A DNA stretch of 64,000 nucleotides from Halomonas smyrnensis AAD6 (GTDB taxonomy: Bacteria; Pseudomonadota; Gammaproteobacteria; Pseudomonadales; Halomonadaceae), in the NCBI RefSeq assembly GCF_000265245.1, contig NZ_AJKS02000013.1, forward strand, positions 29,338-93,337. Reading direction: 5' to 3'. Made by a program: the position numbers and the translations under genes. Below, piece after piece: positions 14,901 to 24,931 of this stretch. Below the pieces are notes generated by a model. That model did no database searches. It saw nothing but the letters and a program-made list of their open reading frames with translations, and had not been told where the DNA came from. Numbering within the stretch: position 1 is the first letter of the stretch; every line of letters begins with the position of its first letter.

Positions 14901-16007
14901 GTGGCCATTCCCGTTGTCGACCCCGACCGCTATGACGAGCAGCTCGCGGCCAAGCGCGACCGCCTGACCGCCCAGTTCGCCCGCTTCAACCCGCCGTCGC
15001 TGGAGGTGTATCCGTCGCCTTCGAGCCACTACCGCCAGCGCTGCGAATTCCGGGTCTGGCACGAGGGCGACGATCTCTACTACGCGATGTTCGAGGTCGA
15101 TCCCGACGACCCCAAGCACAAGACCGTGGTGCGCCTGGACGACTACCCGGTGGCCGGCCGGCGCATCAACGAGCTGATGCCGGCGCTGCGCGAGCGGCTG
15201 CTCGACAACCCGACCCTGCGCCATCGGCTGTTCCAGGTGGAATTTCTCACCACCCTGACCGGCGAGGCGCTGGTGACGCTGATCTATCACCGCCAGCTCG
15301 ACGAGGCGTGGGAGGCCGAGGCCCGCGCGCTGGAGCAGGCGCTGGGCATCATGATCATCGGCCGGGCCCGCAAGCAGCGCCTGGTGCTGACCCGCGACCA
15401 CGTCTGGGAGCGGCTCGCCGTCGACGGCCGCGAGCTCGTCTACCAGCAGGTCGAGAACAGCTTCACCCAGCCCAACGCCGAGATCTGCCGCTCGATGCTG
15501 TCCTGGGCCCGGGACGTCACCGCCGGCAGCGCCGAGCGCGACCTGGTGGAGCTGTACTGCGGCAACGGCAACTTCACCATCGCCCTGGCCGAGAACTTCC
15601 GCTGCGTGCTGGCCACCGAGATCTCGCGCACCTCGGTCGCCAGCGCCCGCGAGAACCTGGCCGCCAACGGCGTCGACAACGCCGTCGTGGGTCGCATGTC
15701 CGCCGAGGAATTCTCCCAGGCGCTGCGCGGCGAGAAGGGCGGCCGTCGGGTCGCCGAGTTCGGCCTCGACGACTACGACTTCTCCACCGTGCTGGTTGAC
15801 CCGCCGCGGGCCGGGCTCGACGAGGACAGCTGTCGCCAACTCAGTGACTACGAGCGTATCGTCTATATTTCTTGCAACCCGGATACGCTCGCCGACAACC
15901 TGGAGACCCTGACCCGCACCCATGAGGTGGTGCGCTTCGCGCTCTTCGACCAGTTCCCCTGGACGCACCACTGCGAATGCGGCGTCCTGCTGGAGCGGCG
16001 CCGCTAG
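14901..16007 (+). CDS. trmA: tRNA (uracil(54)-C5)-methyltransferase
   Basis: SAM-dependent methylation giving m5U54 (T) in the tRNA T-loop, also tmRNA in E. coli. 368 residues, close to the 366 of E. coli. Visible are YRQRCEFRVWH, the SAM motif LVELYCGNGNFTIALA, DPPRAGLD, the nucleophile C325 in YISCNPDTL, and the C-terminal THHCECGVLL with the general-base Glu. It starts with GTG at 14901 behind AGGAG. The 250 bp between this gene and gdh hold no recognisable gene, only a short hairpin near 16160-16180. Confidence 0.96.
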   Translation: MAIPVVDPDRYDEQLAAKRDRLTAQFARFNPPSLEVYPSPSSHYRQRCEFRVWHEGDDLYYAMFEVDPDDPKHKTVVRLDDYPVAGRRINELMPALRERLLDNPTLRHRLFQVEFLTTLTGEALVTLIYHRQLDEAWEAEARALEQALGIMIIGRARKQRLVLTRDHVWERLAVDGRELVYQQVENSFTQPNAEICRSMLSWARDVTAGSAERDLVELYCGNGNFTIALAENFRCVLATEISRTSVASARENLAANGVDNAVVGRMSAEEFSQALRGEKGGRRVAEFGLDDYDFSTVLVDPPRAGLDEDSCRQLSDYERIVYISCNPDTLADNLETLTRTHEVVRFALFDQFPWTHHCECGVLLERRR

Positions 16008-16258
16008 CCCGGCCCGCCCGAAAGGGACGCCTCGCTGCCAGAAGGATTGTCAAGGGCGATGCGCAACCGACATGGACATGAGGGAACCGGCATGTGGCTG
16101 GGGTGTTTCGTGTCAGAGGCGTAAGCTGTTGGCAATGCAGGTCTTTGGCCAGGACCGTGGCGCCTCGCGAGTCGAGGCGCGTCACGGCGTGCCGGGACCC
16201 GTCGATCCGGTCCAATGATCCGGCCGCATGAGGCGGCCGCTGGCAGTCGAGGTGATGG

Positions 16259-19200
16259 ATGCTACAAGTCGCACACGAGGAGAGCCGTCAGGATCTCCTC
16301 AAGCAGCTCGAGGAACGGCTGCAGAGCCGTCTGGAACAGGGCAAGGCCGAGGCGGTCGAGGCCTTTTCGCGGTACTTCTACGCCGCGGTGCCCCTGGAGG
16401 ACCTCGCTGACCGTCGCCTCGACGATCTCTACGGCGCGACCCTCTCGGTGTGGCACTTCATCCAGCAGTTCGATCCCGGCGCGCCCAAGGTGCGGGTCTT
16501 CAACCCGGACTTCGAGGAGCACGGCTGGCAGTCCACCCACACCTTCATCGCCGTGCTGCACGAGGACATGCCGTTTCTCGTCGACTCGGTGCGCGTGGAG
16601 CTCAACCGCCGCGGCATGACCGTGCACGCCATCCACAACGCCGTGCTGGCGGTGGAGCGCGACGCCGAGCATCGCCTGGCCCGGGTGAGCGATCCCGGCA
16701 CGCCCGGCGCTCCCGCCACCCGAGAATCGCTGATCGCCATCGAGGTGGATCGCCACTCCGACCCGGCCGAGCTCGAGGAGATCGAGGCCAGCCTGCAGGA
16801 GGTGCTGGGCGACGTGCGCACCGCGGTGGCCGACTTCGACCCCATGCGCGACAAGGTGCGCGAGGCCATCACCGAGCTCGAGTCCGGCTGTCCCGAGCAG
16901 GTCGAGGTCGAGGATCACCAGGAGGCGATCGCCTTCCTCGAGTGGCTGCTGGCGGACAACTTCACCTTCTTCGGCTACGACGAGTACGAGGTCCACGAGG
17001 ACGGCAGCCGGCAGCGCCTGGACAAGGTCGAGGACAGCGAGCTCGGCGTGTTCCGCCTCGATCAGCCGCGCTATCGCGAACGCATCCGCACCGACCTGGG
17101 CGTCGAGGGCGACCGCTTCGTGCTGGTGCCCCAGCTGCTGTCGTTCGCCAAGAGCGCCCATCACGCGCGCATCCACCGTCCGACCTACCCGGACTACATC
17201 TCCATCGATCGCTACGACGCCGAGGGCAACATCGTCGGCGAGCGGCGCTTTCTGGGGCTGTTCACCGCCACCGTCTACAACGACTCGCCGCGCCACGTGC
17301 CGATCCTGCGCCGCAAGCTGCGCTCGGTGATGCAGATCTCCGGCTTCAATCCCAAGGCCCACAACGGCAAGCAGCTGCTGCAGATCCTCGAGGTCTACCC
17401 CCGCGACGACCTGTTCCAGATCGACGTCGACGAGCTGGCGCAGACGGCGCTGGGCATCCTCGACATCCGCGAGCGCCGCCGGGTGCGGCTGTTCATCCGC
17501 GAGGACCGCTTCGGCAAGTTCTTCTCCTGCCTGGTGTTCGTGCCGCGCGACGTGTTCTCCACCGAGCTGCGCCTGCGCCTGCAGGAGCTGCTGTGCGAGG
17601 AGCTCGACGCCACCTTCGGCGACTTCAACACCTATCTCTCCGAGTCGGTGCTGGCGCGCATCCAGTTCATCCTGCGCTTCAACGGCGACGGCCCGGCGGA
17701 CTACGACATCAAGCGCCTCGAGGACAAGCTGGTCAAGCTGGCCCGCAACTGGCGTGACGACCTGCTCAATGCCGCCATCGAGGGCTTCGGCGAGGAGCAG
17801 GCCAACCTGATGCTGGGGCGCTTCCGCGACGCCTTCCCGGCCAGCTATCGCGACGACTTCAGCGCCCGCACCGCGGTCTACGACCTGCAGCACCTCGGCG
17901 AGCTCGACGACGGCGCGCCGCTGGCGCTGTCGCTGTACCGGCTGATCGAGGAGGAGGGCAGCGGCGTCAACCTCAAGCTGTTCCATCCCGACGCCTCGAT
18001 CCCGCTGTCCGACGTGCTGCCGATGATGGAGAACCTGGGCCTGCGGGTGCTCGGCGAGCGCCCCTACGAGGTCAGCGCCACGGACCGCGACTACTGGATC
18101 CACGACTTCACTCTGGAGCACCACACCAGCGTGGAGGTGAACCTCCAGGAGATGCGCGAGCCCTTCATCGAGGCCTTCCAGCGCATCTGGACCGGCCAGG
18201 CCGACAACGATCCCTTCAACCGGCTGATCATCGGCGCCAACCTCGACTGGCGGGAAGTGGCGATGCTGCGCGCCTACGCGCGCTACCTGAAGCAGATTCG
18301 CTTCGGCATGTCGCAGAACTACATCGCCACCACCCTGGTGAATCATCCCGAGATCACCCGCGAGCTGGTGACCCTGTTCGAGCTGCGCTTCGACCCCGCC
18401 GATCGCCCCGAGGGCGACGACATCGCCGAGTGCGAGGCGCGCATCCGCGCCATGCTCGACGAGGTGCCGAGCCTCAACGACGACCGCATGCTGCGTCGCT
18501 ACATGGAGCTGATCCAGGCGACCCTGCGCACCAACTACTACCAGCGCACCGAGGATGGCGGCGTCAAGGACTACATCGCCCTGAAGCTCGAGCCGTCGAA
18601 GGTCACCGGCATGCCCAAGCCGCGTCCGGCCTTCGAGATCTTCGTCTGCTCGCCCCGGGTCGAGGGCGTGCACCTGCGCGGCGGCAAGGTGGCCCGCGGC
18701 GGGCTGCGCTGGTCCGATCGTCGCGAGGACTTCCGCACCGAGGTGTTGGGGCTGGTCAAGGCGCAGCAGGTCAAGAACGCGGTGATCGTGCCGGTCGGCG
18801 CCAAGGGCGGCTTCGTCTGCAAGCGCATGCCGGAAGGCGCGGACCGCGAGACCGTGCAGAAGGAAGGCATCGCCTGCTACCAGACCTTCATCCGGGCGCT
18901 GCTCGACGTCACCGACAACCTGGTGGGCGGCGAGGTGGTGCCGCCCGAGCGCGTGGTGCGCCACGATGACGACGACGCCTATCTGGTGGTGGCCGCCGAC
19001 AAGGGCACGGCGACCTTCTCCGACATCGCCAACGAGATCTCCGTCGAGTACGGCCACTGGCTGGGCGATGCCTTCGCCTCCGGCGGCGCCCACGGCTACG
19101 ACCACAAGAAGATGGGCATCACCGCCAAGGGCGCCTGGGAGTCGGTCAAGCGCCACTTCCGTGGGCTGGGCATCAACACCCAGGAGGACGAGTTCAGCGT

Positions 19201-21100
19201 GGTCGGCGTCGGCGACATGGCCGGCGACGTGTTCGGCAACGGCATGCTGCTGTCCGACAAGATCCAGCTCAAGGGCGCCTTCAACCACCTGCACATCTTC
19301 GTCGACCCGACCCCGGATGCCGCGGCCAGTTTCGCCGAGCGCCAGCGCCTGTTCGATCAGCCGCGCTCGAGCTGGGAGGACTACGACGCGTCGCTGATCT
19401 CCGAGGGCGGCGGCGTGTTCAAGCGCAGCGCCAAGTCGATCGCCATCACGCCGCAGATGAAAGAGGCCTTCGGCATCCGCGAGGACAAGCTGTCGCCCAA
19501 CGAGCTGATCCGCGCCATGCTGGTCTCCCGGGTCGACCTGATCTGGAACGGTGGCATCGGCACCTACGTCAAGGGCAGCGCCGAGACCCATGCCCAGGTC
19601 GGCGACAAGGCCAACGATGCCCTGCGCGTCGACGGCTGCGAGCTCAACTGCCGGGTGGTCGGCGAGGGCGGCAACCTCGGCCTCACCCAGCGTGGGCGCA
19701 TGGAGGCCGCGGCCCGGGGCGTGCGGGTCTACACCGACTTCATCGACAACGCCGGCGGCGTCAACTGCTCCGACCATGAGGTCAACATCAAGATCCTCAT
19801 CGACGAGGTGGTGTCCCGCGGCGACATGACCGAGAAGCAGCGCAACCAGCTGCTCGCCGACATGACCGACCAGGTCAGCGAACTGGTGCTGCTCGACAAC
19901 TATCGCCAGACCCAGGCCCTCGACCTGGCCGAGCGACTGACCCGCGAGGGCATCGGCCCCTTCCGCCGCTTCATCAGCGAGCTGGAGGCCGCCGGCCAGA
20001 TCGATCGCGAGCTGGAGTTCCTGCCCAGCGACGAGGAGCTCCAGGAGCGTGCCCAGCAGGAGCAGGGCATGACGCCGCCCGAGCTGTCGGTGCTGATCTC
20101 CTACGCCAAGAGCGTGCTCAAGGGCGACCTGATCGCCTCCGACGTGCCGGATGATCCGACCATCATCCGCTTCGTCGAACGCGCCTTCCCGACCATGCTG
20201 GCCGAGCGCTATCGCGACGAGATGTACGATCACCGCCTGAAGCGCGAGATCGTCGCCACCCAGCTGGCCAACGACATCATCGACCACATGGGCATCGTCT
20301 TCATGCGTCGGCTGATGGACTCCACCGGTGCCGGTCGCGCCGATATCGCCCGGGCCTACGTGATCGCCCGCGACAGCTTCCAGCTGCCCAAGCTGTGGGA
20401 GCAGGTCGAGGCGCTGGACAACAAGGTGGCCAGCGACGTCCAGTACGCGATGATGCTCGACCTGATGCGCATGCTGCGCCGTTCCACCCGCTGGTTCCTG
20501 CGCCATCGCACCAGCATGAGCACCCGCGATGCCATCGAGTACTTCGGCCCGCGCCTGGCCCAGCTGCAGGAGGGCATCGGCAAGCGCCTGCGCGGCGAGG
20601 AGAAGGCCCAGTGGGACGCGCGGCGCCAGGAGCTGGTCGAGGCCGGCGTGCCCGAGGCCCTGGCCGCCACGATGGCCGCGGCCAACAGCCTCTATGCGGC
20701 GCTGGGCATCATCCATGCCGCGCGCCAGAACGACGACAAGCCGCAGCGCGTCGCCGAGGTGTTCTACGAGGTGGGCGCCCGCCTCGAGCTGCCCTGGCTG
20801 CTGCAGCAGGTCACGCGGCTCGAGGTGCGCGACGGCTGGCAGGTGAAGGCCCGCGAGACCTTCCGCGACGACATCGAGCGTCAGCAGCTGGCGCTGACCT
20901 CGAGCGTGCTGAGCATGGAAGGGGGGCCGCGCGACAGCGCCGAGCGCGTCGAGCGCTGGCTGTCGCTCCACGAGAGCATGCACCAGCGCTGGGGACGCCT
21001 GCTCGAGGAGGTCGGCGGCGGCAGCCAGGGTGGCTTCCCGCTGTTCGCCGTGGCCGTGCGCGAGCTGGTGGACCTGGCCGAGAGCAACAGCGAGGCCTAG
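16259..21100 (+). CDS. gdhB: NAD-specific glutamate dehydrogenase, large (about 180 kDa) family
   Basis: Oxidative deamination of glutamate to 2-oxoglutarate and ammonia with NAD+; a catabolic enzyme usually allosterically controlled. 1613 residues, like the Pseudomonas and Streptomyces clavuligerus enzymes. The N-terminal half (about 1-690) holds the regulatory segments. The catalytic core begins near 720 (FEIFVCSPRVEGVHLRGGKVARGGLRWSDR), with VPVGAKGGF around the catalytic Lys, AHGYDHKKMGITAKGAW, the nucleotide-binding region near GDMAGDVFGNGML, and a long C-terminal helical domain. ATG at 16259 follows a GAGGTG. Single gene with a strong terminator after it. Confidence 0.95.
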   Translation: MLQVAHEESRQDLLKQLEERLQSRLEQGKAEAVEAFSRYFYAAVPLEDLADRRLDDLYGATLSVWHFIQQFDPGAPKVRVFNPDFEEHGWQSTHTFIAVLHEDMPFLVDSVRVELNRRGMTVHAIHNAVLAVERDAEHRLARVSDPGTPGAPATRESLIAIEVDRHSDPAELEEIEASLQEVLGDVRTAVADFDPMRDKVREAITELESGCPEQVEVEDHQEAIAFLEWLLADNFTFFGYDEYEVHEDGSRQRLDKVEDSELGVFRLDQPRYRERIRTDLGVEGDRFVLVPQLLSFAKSAHHARIHRPTYPDYISIDRYDAEGNIVGERRFLGLFTATVYNDSPRHVPILRRKLRSVMQISGFNPKAHNGKQLLQILEVYPRDDLFQIDVDELAQTALGILDIRERRRVRLFIREDRFGKFFSCLVFVPRDVFSTELRLRLQELLCEELDATFGDFNTYLSESVLARIQFILRFNGDGPADYDIKRLEDKLVKLARNWRDDLLNAAIEGFGEEQANLMLGRFRDAFPASYRDDFSARTAVYDLQHLGELDDGAPLALSLYRLIEEEGSGVNLKLFHPDASIPLSDVLPMMENLGLRVLGERPYEVSATDRDYWIHDFTLEHHTSVEVNLQEMREPFIEAFQRIWTGQADNDPFNRLIIGANLDWREVAMLRAYARYLKQIRFGMSQNYIATTLVNHPEITRELVTLFELRFDPADRPEGDDIAECEARIRAMLDEVPSLNDDRMLRRYMELIQATLRTNYYQRTEDGGVKDYIALKLEPSKVTGMPKPRPAFEIFVCSPRVEGVHLRGGKVARGGLRWSDRREDFRTEVLGLVKAQQVKNAVIVPVGAKGGFVCKRMPEGADRETVQKEGIACYQTFIRALLDVTDNLVGGEVVPPERVVRHDDDDAYLVVAADKGTATFSDIANEISVEYGHWLGDAFASGGAHGYDHKKMGITAKGAWESVKRHFRGLGINTQEDEFSVVGVGDMAGDVFGNGMLLSDKIQLKGAFNHLHIFVDPTPDAAASFAERQRLFDQPRSSWEDYDASLISEGGGVFKRSAKSIAITPQMKEAFGIREDKLSPNELIRAMLVSRVDLIWNGGIGTYVKGSAETHAQVGDKANDALRVDGCELNCRVVGEGGNLGLTQRGRMEAAARGVRVYTDFIDNAGGVNCSDHEVNIKILIDEVVSRGDMTEKQRNQLLADMTDQVSELVLLDNYRQTQALDLAERLTREGIGPFRRFISELEAAGQIDRELEFLPSDEELQERAQQEQGMTPPELSVLISYAKSVLKGDLIASDVPDDPTIIRFVERAFPTMLAERYRDEMYDHRLKREIVATQLANDIIDHMGIVFMRRLMDSTGAGRADIARAYVIARDSFQLPKLWEQVEALDNKVASDVQYAMMLDLMRMLRRSTRWFLRHRTSMSTRDAIEYFGPRLAQLQEGIGKRLRGEEKAQWDARRQELVEAGVPEALAATMAAANSLYAALGIIHAARQNDDKPQRVAEVFYEVGARLELPWLLQQVTRLEVRDGWQVKARETFRDDIERQQLALTSSVLSMEGGPRDSAERVERWLSLHESMHQRWGRLLEEVGGGSQGGFPLFAVAVRELVDLAESNSEA

Positions 21101-21163
21101 CCGGGCAGCGTGCCGGCCCGATGACGGGTCGGCACGCACGCCGCTGACTCGTGCCGACACGAA

Positions 21164-21189
21164 AAAGGGCGCCCCGCGGGGCGCCCTTT
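21164..21189. terminator. Bidirectional terminator after gdh
   Basis: A 26-bp perfect palindrome, aaagggcgcccc followed by its complement, with A-rich left and T-rich right ends. It separates gdh from the convergent lipoprotein gene. Confidence 0.9.
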
Positions 21190-21220
21190 CTCATGCCTGA
21201 CTTTTCCGGCTTGCCAGCGA

Positions 21221-21622
21221 TCAGCGGCAGCTGATGCTCCAGATGGCCTTGTAGTCCTCGCCGTCATCGTTCAGGGCCGCCAGGTTGGTGTCCTCGTTGA
21301 CGGTGCCGCCTTCCACCATGGCCTCGGCCTTGTCGCGCTTCTCGTCGCTGGCGTCGGGCCCCAGCACCTGCTGGTCCTGGATGATGAACTCGTCCCGGTC
21401 GCGAGCCTCGCAGACCTCCAGGGCGCGCTCCTTGGCCTCTTCCAGGGCTTCCTGGCGATCGTCGCCGAGGCCGGTCACCACGTAGTCGGTGCTCTTCATC
21501 TCCATGGAGGCGCTGTCGCTGGCGCAGCCGGCGATGCCCATCACGGCGATGGCGCCGGCCGCGATCATCAGGGGGCGTGTCTTGGTGAGCGCTGTCTTGG
21601 TCAACTGTGTCTTGGTCAACAT
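21221..21622 (-). CDS. Hypothetical lipoprotein
   Basis: 133 residues. The N-terminus has a charged segment, a hydrophobic stretch and a lipobox (GIAGC), so it should be acylated and outer- or inner-membrane anchored. The mature part is small and acidic, with the segments DDRQEALEEAKERALEVCEARDRDEF and ending YKAIWSISCR; two Cys in the mature part could form a disulfide. The N-terminus carries three near-repeats of LTKT. Start at 21622 is supported by AGGAGAGA; an upstream extension is unlikely. No family recognised. Confidence 0.75.
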   Translation of the reverse strand: MLTKTQLTKTALTKTRPLMIAAGAIAVMGIAGCASDSASMEMKSTDYVVTGLGDDRQEALEEAKERALEVCEARDRDEFIIQDQQVLGPDASDEKRDKAEAMVEGGTVNEDTNLAALNDDGEDYKAIWSISCR

Positions 21623-21829
21623 GGGTCTCTCCTTATCTCCGTCGCACCTGGGGGGGAAGCCTTTCCCCGCATCGACGATGGCCGCCTGCGGCGACCCGAC
21701 CACTTTCATGCTAACGAGCTGAAGGCAGGGTGCAAGAGTGTCGTGGCGGCGACGCCAGGCGTCGCACATCGACGACGGTCTGAACGGGCGCGCCGCGGGC
21801 GAAACGCGACGCGCCTTCTCGACGAGCGG

Positions 21830-23182
21830 CTAGAGCAGGAACAGGGTGGCCAGGCCCAGGAAGGACATGAAGCCGACCACGTCGGTGACCGTGGTCAGCA
21901 CCACCGACCCGGACAGCGCCGGGTCGATGCCGAGGCGCTTGAGCAGCAGCGGGATGACGATGCCGGCGACGCCGGCGACGAGCATGTTGATCACCAGGGC
22001 GGCGGCGATGATGGCGCCGATGCCGATGCTGCCGAACCAGATGACCGCCAGCACCGCCACCACCAGCGCCCACAGCAGGCCATTGAGCACCGCGATGCCG
22101 ACTTCCTTGCGCAGCAGCCAGTTGCTGTTGGTGCGACTGATCTGGCCCAGGGCCAGGCCGCGGATCGCCAGGGTCAGGGTCTGACTGCCGGCGATGCCGC
22201 CCATGCTGGCGACGATCGGCATCAGCACGGCCAGCGCCACCAGCTGATCCAGGGCCGCCTCGAAGCGGCCGATCACCCAGGCGGCCAGGAAGGCGGTCAG
22301 CAGGTTGATGCCGAGCCATACGGCGCGGCGCTTGGCGCTGGGCAGCACCGGGGCGAACAGGTCTTCCTCCTCGTCGAGGCCGGCCATGTTCATCAGCGCC
22401 TGCTCGGACTGCTCGCGGATCACGTCGACGATGTCATCGATCACGATGCGGCCGAGCAGCAGGCCGCGGCTATCCACCACCGGCGCCGAGACCAGGTCGT
22501 GGGTCTGGAACAGGGTGGCCACGTCGAGGGACTTCATGGTCACCTGGATGCTGTCCACGTCGCTGTCCATCAGGTCGGCCACGGCCTGTTCCTGATCGCT
22601 GGCCACCAGCCGGGCCAGCGGCAGCACGCCCATGAACAGGCCGTTGCGGTCCACCACCATCAGGCTGTCGGTGTTGTCGGGCACCTCCTGCTTCCAGCGC
22701 AGGAAGCGCTGCACGGTCTCCAGGCTGACGTCGGCGCGCACGGCGATGGTGTCGGTGCGCATCAGGCGGCCGGCGGAGTCCTCCTCGAAGGCCAGGGTCT
22801 CCTGCAGGCGGGCGCGCTGCAGCTCGTCCATGGAGCGCAGCATGTCCTCGGCGACCTGCTGCGGCAGGTCCTCGAACAGCTCGGCCAGGTCGGCGGTGTC
22901 GAGCCCGGCGGTGGCGGCCACGATCTCGGCGTGGTCCATGTCGTCGATCAGGGTGCTGCGCGCCTCGTCGTGGACGTGCAGCAGCACCTCGCCGTCGACC
23001 TCCTGAGGCACGCGCTCCCACAGCCGGATGCGCGCGTCGAGCGGCAGCGACTCCAGCAGCAGCGCGACCTCGGCGGGTTCCAGGTCGGCGATCACGTCGT
23101 CGACCCACTCCAGGTGTTCCTTCTCCAGCGCCAGGTGTATGCGCGACAGGCGGTGTTCCAGCGTCTCGGTCGTTTCGGTCAT
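21830..23182 (-). CDS. mgtE: Magnesium transporter MgtE
   Basis: Mg2+ channel gated by cytosolic Mg2+. 450 residues: MgtE N-domain of right-handed helical repeats (about 5-135), tandem CBS domains (about 140-260), plug helix, then about five TM helices with the pore signature [14 protein letters not shown] near 345-360. Terminal residues GLATLFLL finish TM5. Divergent from pyrD; the lipoprotein gene follows about 200 bp downstream on the same strand. No leader riboswitch was recognised in the 175-bp upstream gap. Confidence 0.95.
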   Translation of the reverse strand: MTETTETLEHRLSRIHLALEKEHLEWVDDVIADLEPAEVALLLESLPLDARIRLWERVPQEVDGEVLLHVHDEARSTLIDDMDHAEIVAATAGLDTADLAELFEDLPQQVAEDMLRSMDELQRARLQETLAFEEDSAGRLMRTDTIAVRADVSLETVQRFLRWKQEVPDNTDSLMVVDRNGLFMGVLPLARLVASDQEQAVADLMDSDVDSIQVTMKSLDVATLFQTHDLVSAPVVDSRGLLLGRIVIDDIVDVIREQSEQALMNMAGLDEEEDLFAPVLPSAKRRAVWLGINLLTAFLAAWVIGRFEAALDQLVALAVLMPIVASMGGIAGSQTLTLAIRGLALGQISRTNSNWLLRKEVGIAVLNGLLWALVVAVLAVIWFGSIGIGAIIAAALVINMLVAGVAGIVIPLLLKRLGIDPALSGSVVLTTVTDVVGFMSFLGLATLFLL

Positions 23183-23291
23183 GGCGTCTCCCTGGCGGGG
23201 CGGCGTCGCCCGCGGTCTGTTCCGTGTCGGACATTCCGATGTCCGGTCGGTCCATCATACAAGAAGTGCCGGCCGGTCGTTGGCATTGGCG

Positions 23292-23321
23292 TTCGTCGTG
23301 GCGGGTCGGCTGCGCTATACT
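23292..23321 (+). promoter_or_regulatory. Probable pyrD promoter
   Basis: TATACT at 23316-23321 with a partial -35 (ttcgtc, 23292-23297), 36 bp upstream of the pyrD ATG. Confidence 0.4.
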
Positions 23322-23357
23322 CGCGCCCGATTTTCCGCCGCCGTCTCAGGAGCCGCC

Positions 23358-24374
23358 ATGTATTCCCTCGCCCGTTCGCTGCTGTTCCGTCTCGATGCCG
23401 AGAAGGCCCATGGCCTGGCGCTGTCGGGGCTGGATCTGGCGGACCGCCTCGGCCTGGCGAAGGCCATGGGCGAGCGCGTCGACGATCCGGTGGAGCTGAT
23501 GGGGCTGCGTTTCCCCAACCGGGTGGGACTGGCCGCCGGGCTCGACAAGAACGCCGACCATCTGGACGCCCTGGGCGCGCTCGGCTTCGGCTTCGTCGAG
23601 GTCGGCACCGTGACGCCCAAGCCCCAGGACGGCAACCCGAAGCCGCGGCTGTTCCGCCTGCCCGGGGCCGGCGCCATCATCAACCGCATGGGCTTCAACA
23701 ACGCCGGCGTCGACCACCTGATCGCCAGGGTGAAGGCCAGCCGTTACCGGGGCGTGATCGGCATCAACATCGGCAAGAACCTGACCACGCCGGTGGAGCA
23801 GGCGGTAGACGACTATCTCCACTGCCTGGAGAAGGTGCATGCCCACGCCCACTACATCACCGTGAACATCTCCTCGCCCAACACCCCCGGGCTTCGCAAC
23901 CTCCAGTTCGGCGAGCATCTGGACGAGCTGCTGGGCACGCTGCGCGAGGCGGGGGACCGGCTCGATCGCGACAGCGGGCGTCGCGTGCCGCTGGCGGTCA
24001 AGATCGCGCCGGACATGGACGCCGAGGAGGTCGCCCTGGTGGCGCGCAGCCTCGAGGCCAATCGCATCGACGCGGTGATCGCCACCAATACCACCATCGC
24101 GCGAGAGGCGGTGGTCGGGCTGACCCACGGCGACGAGCAGGGCGGGCTGTCGGGCCGGCCGGTGTTCGAGGCCTCCAACACCGTGATTCGCGAGCTGCGC
24201 CGTCATCTGCCGACCCTGCCGATCATCGGCGTGGGCGGCATCGACAGCGGCGAGGCGGCGGCGGCCAAGAGCGAGGCCGGGGCGGACCTGGTCCAGCTCT
24301 ATTCCGGCTTCATCTACCGCGGGCCGGCGCTGGTCGGGGAATGCGCCCGGGCGCTGCGCGACCGTCGTCGCTGA
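23358..24374 (+). CDS. pyrD: Dihydroorotate dehydrogenase (quinone), class 2
   Basis: Fourth step of UMP synthesis: FMN-dependent oxidation of dihydroorotate with electrons passed to quinone at the inner membrane. 338 residues. The N-terminal amphipathic helix region ([22 protein letters not shown]) marks class 2; then [32 protein letters not shown], the catalytic region [11 protein letters not shown], and the FMN-phosphate loop [14 protein letters not shown] at 23358 behind CAGGAG. Confidence 0.97.
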   Translation: MYSLARSLLFRLDAEKAHGLALSGLDLADRLGLAKAMGERVDDPVELMGLRFPNRVGLAAGLDKNADHLDALGALGFGFVEVGTVTPKPQDGNPKPRLFRLPGAGAIINRMGFNNAGVDHLIARVKASRYRGVIGINIGKNLTTPVEQAVDDYLHCLEKVHAHAHYITVNISSPNTPGLRNLQFGEHLDELLGTLREAGDRLDRDSGRRVPLAVKIAPDMDAEEVALVARSLEANRIDAVIATNTTIAREAVVGLTHGDEQGGLSGRPVFEASNTVIRELRRHLPTLPIIGVGGIDSGEAAAAKSEAGADLVQLYSGFIYRGPALVGECARALRDRRR

Positions 24375-24392
24375 GGCGGGCGACGCATTAAA

Positions 24393-24415
24393 AAGCCCGC
24401 GCTGGGCGCGGGCTT
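24393..24415 (-). terminator. Terminator between pyrD and rmf
   Basis: 10-bp stem (24393-24402 / 24406-24415). On the minus strand it is followed by TTTTTAAT, so it fits rmf best. It may also serve pyrD, but lacks a T tract on the plus strand. Confidence 0.75.
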
Positions 24416-24465
24416 GGGAGGTTGGGTTCGTCTGGGGAACGAAGGGACGATCTGCCTGATCGGGG

Positions 24466-24672
24466 TCAGATCACCATGGGGTTCTTGTGAATACCGGAGA
24501 CCCCTGTCATTCCGGACCATTGGTCTCCACGACCTTCACGCCAACCGCTCATCCAGTACTCTCTTAGGTTGATGTCCTGGTTCGGACAATCATCGCGGGA
24601 ACGACCTGAGACACCCGCCTTGTACCCGTGAACAAAGGCACGCTGGAAGCGATCACGTTTCTGTCGTTTCAT
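24466..24672 (-). CDS. rmf: Ribosome modulation factor
   Basis: Stationary-phase factor that dimerises 70S ribosomes into inactive 100S particles. 68 residues starting MKRQKRDRFQRAF, which matches the E. coli N-terminus (MKRQKRDR), and followed by GYKAGVSGRSRDDCP and W.SGWREG. It has a C-terminal tail about 13 residues longer than in E. coli. Start at 24672 with AGAGGTAG upstream. Divergent from rlmL, as in Pseudomonas. Confidence 0.95.
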   Translation of the reverse strand: MKRQKRDRFQRAFVHGYKAGVSGRSRDDCPNQDINLREYWMSGWREGRGDQWSGMTGVSGIHKNPMVI

Positions 24673-24931
24673 TGGTCTACCTCTTGCTAAAGGCACCGAT
24701 GGCAGCGACGCTCTGGGCGTCACGACCGTGACTTGAGGGTGTCGATACGGCACAGCGCGTACTGTGTCGACAGGTCCTTGCCCTCATGACAGGAACGCAT
24801 GCGTTGTCTGGTAGCTACCACTTTATTCATAGCGCAACCTGGTCGATGCCGTCGACAGGTGATTTGTAACAAAGCGTACATTCAGGCGTCACGCGGACGT
24901 GGCGGGCCTGAAGCCACCCGATGGATTTCTC

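Noticed and set aside
16262..21160. A 1632-codon ORF antisense to gdh
   Set aside because: Mirror of the GC-rich gdh codons; low-complexity His/Leu/Asp/Gly-rich translation and no family features.
21743..24391. An 882-codon plus-strand ORF across mgtE and pyrD
   Set aside because: Spans two divergent genes in a third frame; third-position GC artefact.
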